The position numbers and the translations under genes are program-made. The notes beneath the pieces are model-generated. The model was not told the DNA's origin, made no database searches, and was given only the letters and a program-made list of their open reading frames with translations. This document shows positions 58,021 through 64,000 of a stretch of DNA of 64,000 nucleotides, one piece after another. Source of the stretch: Ancylobacter sonchi (GTDB lineage: Bacteria > Pseudomonadota > Alphaproteobacteria > Rhizobiales > Xanthobacteraceae); contig NZ_JAHBGF010000036.1 in assembly GCF_018390695.1 (NCBI RefSeq), forward strand, positions 124,001-188,000. Reading direction: 5' to 3'. Positions within the stretch are counted from its first letter, which is position 1. Each line of letters opens with the position of its first letter.

Positions 58021-59093
58021 TGCACATCCTCATCGCCTCCGATGCCTGGGCGCCACAGGTGAACGGCGTGGTCCGCTCGCTTGAGCACACCGCTCGCGAG
58101 GCCTCCAGCTTCGGCGCGCGCGTCTCCTTCCTGACGCCGCAGGATTTCCGCACCGTGCCGATGCCGACCTATCCCGAGGTACGGCTCGCGCTGGCCACCC
58201 GCGCCATGGTGGCGCGGCGGATGGACGATATCGGCGCCGATTTCGTGCACATCGCCACCGAGGGGCCGATCGGCGTGCTGGCCCGCCGCGTCTGCCTGTC
58301 GCGCGGCCGGGTGTTCACCACCAGCTACCACACCCGCTTCCCGGAATATCTCGCCGCGCGCGCCCCGGTGCCGCGCGCGCTCTCCTATGCGTGGCTGCGG
58401 CGCTTCCACAATGCCGGCGCCGGCATCATGGTCGCCACCGCCACCATCGAGGCGGAACTGAAGAAGCGTGGCTTCCTGCGGCTGATGCACTGGTCGCGCG
58501 GCGTCGATTCCGAATTGTTCCGCCCGCGCGACGAGGCCGAGCGCGCCGCCGACCGGCAGATCGACCCGCTGCTCGACCTGCCCCGCCCGATCTTCCTGTA
58601 TGTCGGCCGGGTGGCGGTGGAGAAGAACATCGGCGCCTTCCTCGACCTAGATCTGCCCGGCAGCAAGCTGGTGGTCGGCGACGGCCCGGCCCGCGCCGAA
58701 TTGCAGGCGAAGCACCCCAAAGCCCGCTTCCTCGGCCTGCGCGAGGGCGAGGCGCTCGCCCGCGCCTATGCGGCGGCGGACGTCTTCATGTTCCCGAGCC
58801 TCACCGACACCTTCGGCATCGTGCTCCTGGAAGCCCTCGCCAGCGGCCTGCCGGTCGCCGCCTTCCCGGTCGCCGGCCCGCTGGATGTCATCGGCTCGGC
58901 GCCGGCCGACGCACCCGTCGGCGTGCTCGACAACGATCTGCGCCGCGCCGCCCTCGCCGCGCTGGAGATCGGCCGGGAGGCGCCACGCACCTTCGCGCTG
59001 CGCCACAGCTGGCGCGCCTGCACCCGGCAGTTCCTCGACAATGTCGAACAGGCGCAAACCAGCGCCGAACGCGCCCGGGCCCTGGCCGGCTGA
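58020..59093 (+). CDS. agt: Glycosyltransferase Agt/SqdX-like (diacylglycerol glycosyltransferase)
   Basis: 357 residues; its ATG overlaps the plcP TGA (TGATG). GT-B fold, family GT4: the N-terminus is HILIASDAWAPQVNGVVRSLEHTA, then DFRTVPMPTYPEVRLAL, HIATEGPIGVLAR, FTTSYHTRFPEYLAARAPVP and WSRGVDSELF. The C-terminal half has FLYVGRVAVEKNI, LVVGDGPARAEL and the donor-binding FPSLTDTFGIVLLEALASGLPVAAF (EX7E pattern). Agt uses UDP-glucose or UDP-glucuronate to build glycolipids on diacylglycerol supplied by PlcP during phosphate starvation. Alternative: a mannosyltransferase of the same family. Confidence 0.86.
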   Translation: MHILIASDAWAPQVNGVVRSLEHTAREASSFGARVSFLTPQDFRTVPMPTYPEVRLALATRAMVARRMDDIGADFVHIATEGPIGVLARRVCLSRGRVFTTSYHTRFPEYLAARAPVPRALSYAWLRRFHNAGAGIMVATATIEAELKKRGFLRLMHWSRGVDSELFRPRDEAERAADRQIDPLLDLPRPIFLYVGRVAVEKNIGAFLDLDLPGSKLVVGDGPARAELQAKHPKARFLGLREGEALARAYAAADVFMFPSLTDTFGIVLLEALASGLPVAAFPVAGPLDVIGSAPADAPVGVLDNDLRRAALAALEIGREAPRTFALRHSWRACTRQFLDNVEQAQTSAERARALAG

Positions 59094-59292
59094 TCGCCGC
59101 CTCGCCGACGCCATCGGGCTCGACGCCGGCGACATCCCACCGCTCCTGCCCGGCACGCCCCGCTATTCGATGCCGATGCGCACCCCGGCATGAGACAGCC
59201 GCGCCCGGCGGCACGCCCCCTCCCGGTTCGCGAGCGGACGCGAGGAGGACCTTCCTTCGAAGGCCTCCCGCCGATCCGGCCCGCACGCCGCC

Positions 59293-60294
59293 TCAGGCCG
59301 GCTGGCTCGCCGCGAAGTCGAGGCAGCGCTCGAACATGGCGGCATCGACATTGCCGCCGGACAGCACCACCGCCGCCACCTTGCCGGTAAGGTCGAGCTT
59401 GCCGGCCAGCACCGCAGCCAGCGCCACCGCGCCGCCCGGCTCCACTACCAGCTTCAGCTCCTCGAAGGCGAAGGCGACCGCGCGCATCACCTCCTCGTCG
59501 GTGGCGGAGACGCCGTCGCCGACCAGTTGCGAGGAGATCTGGAAGGTCAGCTGCCCCGGCGTCTGCGCCAGCAGTGCGTCGCAGATCGAGCCGGAGACGC
59601 GGTTGTTGCGCTCGCGCCCGCCGGAGCTGAACGAGCGCGCATGATCGTCGAAGCCGGCCGGCTCGGCGGTCAGCACCCGCGCATCGGGGAACATCTCCTT
59701 CACCGCCAGCGCGATGCCGGACACCAGCCCGCCGCCGGACGCATTGGAGATCACCACATCCGGCGCGAGGTCGCGCCCGGACAGGTCGCGCACGATCTCC
59801 AGCCCCACCGTGCCCTGCCCGGCGATGATGTAGAAATCGTCATAGGGCGGCACGAACACCGCGCCGCGCTCGGCGGCGATGGCGTTGGCGATGGCGTCGC
59901 GATCCTCGGTCTCGCGGTCGTACTCCACCACCTCGGCGCCGAAGGCGATGGTGCGCGCCTTCTTCATCGCCGGCGCGTCCTTCGGCATCACGATCACCGA
60001 GGGCATGCCCATCAGCGTCGCTGCCGCCGCCACGCCCTGCGCGTGATTGCCGGAGGAGCAGGCGACCACGCCGCCGATCTTCTGGCTCTCCGGCAGGCGG
60101 GAGATACGATTATAGGCGCCGCGGAACTTGAACGAGCCGGTGCGCTGCAACGGCTCGGCCTTGAGGAATACCCGCCCGCCGGTGAGCGCGTCGAGGCGCG
60201 GCGAACTGATGAGCGGGGTACGCACCGCCACGCCGTGCAGGCGGTCGGCGGCGGAGACGACATCGTCGAAATTGGGGAGGAGAGGCTCGGTCAT
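59293..60294 (-). CDS. Threonine/serine dehydratase (PLP-dependent, no ACT domain)
   Basis: 333 residues. A fold-type II PLP enzyme: the lysine is in RTGSFKFRGAYNRI, the phosphate-binding loop is SGGGLVSGIAL, and CSSGNHAQGVAAAATLMGMPSVIVMPKDAPAMK is characteristic. There is no C-terminal ACT regulatory domain, so this is the catabolic type or a serine racemase-like/hydroxy-amino-acid dehydratase rather than biosynthetic IlvA. It deaminates threonine or serine to 2-oxo acids. It is divergent from an XRE-cupin regulator across 160 bases, which may control it. Confidence 0.93.
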   Translation of the reverse strand: MTEPLLPNFDDVVSAADRLHGVAVRTPLISSPRLDALTGGRVFLKAEPLQRTGSFKFRGAYNRISRLPESQKIGGVVACSSGNHAQGVAAAATLMGMPSVIVMPKDAPAMKKARTIAFGAEVVEYDRETEDRDAIANAIAAERGAVFVPPYDDFYIIAGQGTVGLEIVRDLSGRDLAPDVVISNASGGGLVSGIALAVKEMFPDARVLTAEPAGFDDHARSFSSGGRERNNRVSGSICDALLAQTPGQLTFQISSQLVGDGVSATDEEVMRAVAFAFEELKLVVEPGGAVALAAVLAGKLDLTGKVAAVVLSGGNVDAAMFERCLDFAASQPA

Positions 60295-60454
60295 GCCGGC
60301 AATCTAGCGCCGGAGGAGCGATTCCGCACGACCCTTGTCGTTGCACCATCGGGTGAGCACAACATTGTTCGTGTCCGCCGCCCCGGCCGCCCCGGCGCTT
60401 GCGCCCATGGGGGGCGGCACCCTAAAATTCGCCTTCATCGAGGAAGGAGACAGC

Positions 60455-61075
60455 ATGTCCGGCCGCACGCGCAGCATGGATCGTGGCGGCATGGAAGCCG
60501 GCGCCCTGGCCATCACCGGCCAGCTCGGTCGCACCATCCAGCGGCTGCGCAAGACCTACAACCTGTCGCTGTCCGAGCTCTCCGAGCAGTCGGGCGTGGC
60601 GAAGTCGATCATCAGCCAGATCGAGCGCAACGAGACCAACCCGACGCTCGCCACCGTCTGGCGGCTGTCGCAGGCGCTGGACGTCTCCATCGAGCGCTTC
60701 CTCGCCGCCACCGATGACGAGCCCTTCGTCGAGCACCTTACCCGCGCCGACACGCCGATCCTCGTCTCCGAGGACGGCAAGTGCCGCCTCACCATCACCG
60801 GCTGGATCAAGACGGTGGAATGGCTGCAATGGTTCGACTTCGTCGCCGAGCCCGGCGGCGAGCTGGTGTCGGACGGCCACCAGCGCGGCTCCATCGAATG
60901 CCTGTCGGTGCTGTCCGGCGAGCTCGAGGTGGAATGCGCCGACACTACCGAGCTCGCCCGCGCCGGCGAGACGCTGCGCTATCGCTGCGACCGCCGCCAC
61001 GTGATCCGCAACACCGGCACCCAGACGGCGCACGCCACCATGGTCTGCCTGCTGAAGGCCGCCGTGCTGGACTGA
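60455..61075 (+). CDS. XRE-family regulator with C-terminal cupin sensor
   Basis: 206 residues from the ATG at 60455, preceded by AGGAAGGAGA; the frame upstream is not conserved. The helix-turn-helix is GRTIQRLRKTYNLSLSELSEQSGVAKSIISQIERNETNPTLATVWRLSQAL (residues 24-74). A cupin_2 barrel follows (about 125-200; EPGGELVSDGHQRGSIECLSVLSGELEVECAD, GETLRYRCDRRHVIRNTG). This class (PuuR/SutR-like) senses small metabolites through the cupin. Divergent with the threonine dehydratase gene, a likely target. Ends in a strong terminator. Confidence 0.92.
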   Translation: MSGRTRSMDRGGMEAGALAITGQLGRTIQRLRKTYNLSLSELSEQSGVAKSIISQIERNETNPTLATVWRLSQALDVSIERFLAATDDEPFVEHLTRADTPILVSEDGKCRLTITGWIKTVEWLQWFDFVAEPGGELVSDGHQRGSIECLSVLSGELEVECADTTELARAGETLRYRCDRRHVIRNTGTQTAHATMVCLLKAAVLD

Positions 61076-61107
61076 GCCGCATCGGCCCGCCGGCCGGCCG
61101 GCACATG

Positions 61108-61143
61108 AAAAAGGCCCCGCTGCCGTCGGCAGCGGGGCCTTTT
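61108..61143. terminator. Bidirectional terminator between XRE gene and RND pump gene
   Basis: AAAAAGGCCCCGCTGCC, loop GTC, GGCAGCGGGGCCTTTT. It serves both convergent genes. Confidence 0.9.
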
Positions 61144-61162
61144 CTGTTGGAGGCGGGGCGCC

Positions 61163-64000
61163 TTAGTGGGCGCCGCTCGCCGCGGCCTTTTCCGCGTTCT
61201 TGCGGGCCCGGCGCTTCTCGCCGAAGCTCGCCAGCCAGCGGCACACCACATAGAAGGTCGGGGTGAACAGCAGGCCGAAGAAGGTCACGCCGATCATGCC
61301 GGAGAACACCGCCGTGCCCAGCGCCTGGCGCAGTTCCGAGCCGGCGCCGGTGGCGATCACCAGCGGCACCACGCCGAGGATGAAGGCCAGCGAGGTCATG
61401 ATGATCGGGCGCAGGCGCAGCTGGGCCGCCTGGGTCGCCGCCTCGAAGCGGTTCGAGCCCTGGTCCTCCAGCTGCTTGGCGAACTCCACGATGAGGATCG
61501 CGTTTTTCGCCGCGAGGCCGATCAGCACGATGAAGCCCACCTGGCTCAGGATGTTGTTGTCCTGGCCGCGCAGCAGAATGCCCGTCACCGCCGCGATCAG
61601 ACACATCGGCACGATGAGGATGACCGCTAGTGGCAATGTCAGGCTTTCATATTGCGCTGCCAGCACCAGGAAGACGAACACCACGCCGAGCCCGAAGGCG
61701 AAGATCGCCGTGTTGCCCGCCCGCTGCTGCTGGAAGGCCAGCGTCGTCCACTCGTAGGAGAAGCCGTCCGGCAGCGTCTCGGCGGCGATCTGCTGCATCA
61801 GCTGGATCGCCTGGCCCTGCGAGATGCCGGCGACGTCGCCGTCGAGTTCGGCCGCCGGATAGAGGTTGTAGCGCGGCACGCGGTAGGGACCGGAAATGTC
61901 GCGCACCGTGGCGAAGGAGCCGAACGGCACCGTCTCGCCGCTGGCGTTCTTCACCCGCAGCCTCAAAAGGTCTTCCGGCGTCAGGCGGAAGGGCGCGTCG
62001 GCCTGCGCCTGCACGCGGTAGGTACGGCCGAACAGGTTGAAGTCGTTGACATAGGTCGAGCCGATATAGGTCTGCAGCGTCGAGAAGGCGTCGGCCATGT
62101 TGATGCCGAGCATCTGCGCCTTGGTGCGGTCGATGTCGAGGAACAGCTGCGGCGTCGAGGTCTCGAACAGCGAATAGACCTGCTTGAGACCCGGCGTCTG
62201 GTTGGCCCGCGCCATCATGGCATAGACCGCGCCCTGCAGCGCTTCGTAGCCGCGCCCGCCGCGATCCTCGATCATCATCCGGTAGCCGCCGGCATTGCCG
62301 ATGCCGTTCACCGGCGGCGGCTGCACGACGATCATGAACGCCTCCTCGATGGAGGCGAGCTTGCCGAACAGGGCGCCCTGGATCGCCGTCGCCGACTGCT
62401 CGGGATGCTTGGCGCGCTCGTCGGCCGGGCCGAGGATGACGAACATGGCGCCGGCATTCGGCGCATTGGTGAAGGTGGCGCCGGAGAAGCCGACGATGTT
62501 CACCACATGGGCGACGCCCGGCGTCGCCAGCACCTTCTGCGCCGCCAGCGTCATCACCTCGTTGGTGCGCGTGAGCGAGGCACCGCCCGGCAGCTGCGAG
62601 GCGACGATCAGGTAGCCGCGGTCCTGCGCCGGGATGAAGCCCTGCGGCGTCGAGCGGAACAGTTCGAGGCCGCCGGCGAGGATGGCGACATAGACGATCA
62701 GCACCACCACCGCGAGGCGCACCAGCTTGCTGGTGAGCCAGCCATAGCCGCGCGACAGGCCGTTGAAGCCCTTGTTGAAGTAGTGGAAGAAGCCGGTGAT
62801 CGGCCGGGCGTACCAGGCCGGCTTGTAGTCGGGATCGTGCGACTTCAGCAGCAGCGCGCACATCGCCGGCGACAGCGTCAGCGACACCAGCAGCGAGATC
62901 AGCGTCGAGCCCGCGATGGTCAGCGCGAACTGGCGGTAGAACTCGCCGGAAATGCCGGTGATGAACGCCGAGGGAATGAACACCGAGGCGAGCACCAGCG
63001 AGATCGCCACCAGCGCGCCGCCCACCTCGTCCATGGTCTTGTAGGCGGCATCGCGCGGGGAAAGTCCTGTCGAGATATTATGCTCGACGCTTTCCACCAC
63101 CACGATGGCGTCGTCCACCACGATGCCGATGGCCAGCACGAGGCCGAACAGCGACAGATTGTTCAGCGAGAAGCCGAACAGGCTCATGATGAAGAAGGTG
63201 CCGATCAGCGACACCGGAATGGCGAGGATCGGGATGATCGCCGCCCGCCAGGACTGCAGGAACAGCACCACCACGATGACGACCAGGATGATCGCCTCGA
63301 AGATGGTGTGCTCCACCGCCTTCACCGATTCGGCGATGAACTGCGTCGGGTTGTAGGCAGTCGAATAGGCGATGCCGGCCGGGAAGCTCTGGGCGATGCG
63401 CTTGATTTCCGCCTCGATCGCCTGGCCGGTGGACAGCGCGTTGGAGCCGGGCAGCTGGAAGATGCCGAGCGCCACCGAGGGCTTGGAATCGAAGTAGGAG
63501 ATCGAGGAATTATCCTGCCCCTCGATGCCGATACGCGCCACGTCACGCAGCCGCACCACCGCGTCGCCGGTCTGGCGCACCACGATGTTGCCGAACTCCT
63601 CCGGCGTCGACAGGCGGCCGAGCGTGCGCACCGCCACCTGGAAGGCGAGCTGCTTCTCCACCGGCGGCGCGTTCAGCACGCCGGAGGCGACCTGCACGTT
63701 CTGCGCCTGCAGCGCGGCGGTGATGTCGGTCGGGGCGAGGCCCAGCGCCTGCAGCTTCTGCGGGTCAAGCCAGACCTGCATCGCATAGTCGCGCGAGCCG
63801 AACACGGTGATCGAGCCGACGCCCGGCACGCGTTGCAGCTGGTCCTTGATCTGCAGGTTGGCGTAGTTGGAGATGAACAGGCTGTCGCGCGAGTCATCCG
63901 GCGAGAACAGGCTCACCACCATCAGGATGTCCGGCGAGGACTTGGCGACGGTGACGCCGATCTGCTGCACTTCCTGCGGCAGGCGCGGCGTGGCGACCGC
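61163..64000 (-). CDS. RND efflux pump inner-membrane subunit, HAE1/AcrB family (N-terminus outside window)
   Basis: 945 residues are visible; the frame stays open to base 64000 (AVATPRLPQEVQQIGVTV), so about 100 N-terminal residues are missing. Features of drug-proton antiporters are LFGLVLAIGIVVDDAIVVVESVEHNI in TM4 (with the paired Asp of the proton relay), VASVFIPSAFITGISGEFYRQFALTIAGST in TM5-6, and the second-half equivalents VLAAQYESLTLPLAVILIVPM and GFIVLIGLAAKNAILIVEFAKQLEDQG. Porter-domain loops (DYAMQVWLDPQKLQALGL; GGYRMMIEDRGGRGYEAL) match AcrB/MexF-type pumps. The membrane fusion protein should lie just beyond the right edge. Confidence 0.96.
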   Translation of the reverse strand, partial: AVATPRLPQEVQQIGVTVAKSSPDILMVVSLFSPDDSRDSLFISNYANLQIKDQLQRVPGVGSITVFGSRDYAMQVWLDPQKLQALGLAPTDITAALQAQNVQVASGVLNAPPVEKQLAFQVAVRTLGRLSTPEEFGNIVVRQTGDAVVRLRDVARIGIEGQDNSSISYFDSKPSVALGIFQLPGSNALSTGQAIEAEIKRIAQSFPAGIAYSTAYNPTQFIAESVKAVEHTIFEAIILVVIVVVLFLQSWRAAIIPILAIPVSLIGTFFIMSLFGFSLNNLSLFGLVLAIGIVVDDAIVVVESVEHNISTGLSPRDAAYKTMDEVGGALVAISLVLASVFIPSAFITGISGEFYRQFALTIAGSTLISLLVSLTLSPAMCALLLKSHDPDYKPAWYARPITGFFHYFNKGFNGLSRGYGWLTSKLVRLAVVVLIVYVAILAGGLELFRSTPQGFIPAQDRGYLIVASQLPGGASLTRTNEVMTLAAQKVLATPGVAHVVNIVGFSGATFTNAPNAGAMFVILGPADERAKHPEQSATAIQGALFGKLASIEEAFMIVVQPPPVNGIGNAGGYRMMIEDRGGRGYEALQGAVYAMMARANQTPGLKQVYSLFETSTPQLFLDIDRTKAQMLGINMADAFSTLQTYIGSTYVNDFNLFGRTYRVQAQADAPFRLTPEDLLRLRVKNASGETVPFGSFATVRDISGPYRVPRYNLYPAAELDGDVAGISQGQAIQLMQQIAAETLPDGFSYEWTTLAFQQQRAGNTAIFAFGLGVVFVFLVLAAQYESLTLPLAVILIVPMCLIAAVTGILLRGQDNNILSQVGFIVLIGLAAKNAILIVEFAKQLEDQGSNRFEAATQAAQLRLRPIIMTSLAFILGVVPLVIATGAGSELRQALGTAVFSGMIGVTFFGLLFTPTFYVVCRWLASFGEKRRARKNAEKAAASGAH

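Noticed and set aside
59094..59193. A possible gene remnant after agt (LADAIGLDAGDIPPLL)
   Set aside because: The stretch reads like protein but has no start of its own and the upstream part is an agt shadow; too short to support as a pseudogene.

Overview
The window is high-GC bacterial chromosome from an alphaproteobacterium of the order Hyphomicrobiales (Rhizobiales). The best fit is Xanthobacteraceae (Ancylobacter/Starkeya/Xanthobacter type). The basis is the lon-clpX-clpP-tig order, the metY / CoA-binding / thioesterase / rplM-rpsI block, TrmFO, CckA, a DksA with only one of its four zinc cysteines, a very large Growth Pole Ring (GPR/RgsE) protein and a DUF1127 mini-protein. The genus is inferred, not proven. 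No insertion sequence, prophage, CRISPR array or rRNA was seen. One tRNA, Leu(UAG), is present. Both ends cut genes: lon at the left and an RND efflux pump at the right.

Layout. 1-5.2 kb: proteostasis genes on the minus strand (lon, clpX, clpP, tig) and tRNA-Leu. 5.3-9.1 kb: metabolite repair gene nnr, then glnB-glnA on the plus strand behind a sigma-54-type promoter. 9.2-14.6 kb: diguanylate cyclase, rplM-rpsI, thioesterase, CoA-binding protein, metY with a leader that can hide its ribosome binding site, and a DUF1127 mini-protein. 14.7-17.2 kb: trmFO overlapping an unusual kinase-like protein with an acyl-CoA-synthetase-like tail. 17.5-22.8 kb: a LysR gene divergent from a tight run of two SDR oxidoreductases, a creatininase-family hydrolase and two ureohydrolases. 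This is the clearest accessory catabolic cluster here. 22.9-31.9 kb: dps, a MarR (LdtR-like) regulator, pgm-pgi, cckA, fliO, dksA.

32-43.6 kb: MipA-type outer-membrane protein, SixA phosphatase, the YcjX/DUF697 pair, an adrenodoxin-type ferredoxin and the 2033-residue GPR-like polar growth protein with a 99-bp tandem repeat. 43.7-48.1 kb: an Mla-type lipid transport operon (permease, ATPase, MCE protein, lipoprotein) with a trailing unknown gene. 48.3-57.1 kb: dipeptide epimerase, a TPP-riboswitch-led thiD-MFS operon, a lone Lrp effector domain, EamA transporter, cytochrome b561/cytochrome c', a double USP protein, an FAH-family enzyme and a LysE exporter. 57.1-64 kb: a Pho-box-led plcP-agt pair for phospholipid-to-glycolipid remodelling, threonine dehydratase divergent from an XRE-cupin regulator, and the RND pump.

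Functionally the window mixes housekeeping, nitrogen and phosphate responses, envelope lipid homeostasis and polar growth. The points most worth following are: the guanidino-type catabolic cluster; the kinase with an AMP-binding-C-like domain lacking the catalytic lysine; the metY leader; the MFS gene sharing a TPP riboswitch with thiD; the Pho box before plcP-agt; the b561 protein missing its helix I histidine; and a set of CCGGGCGG-core palindromes at gene ends.
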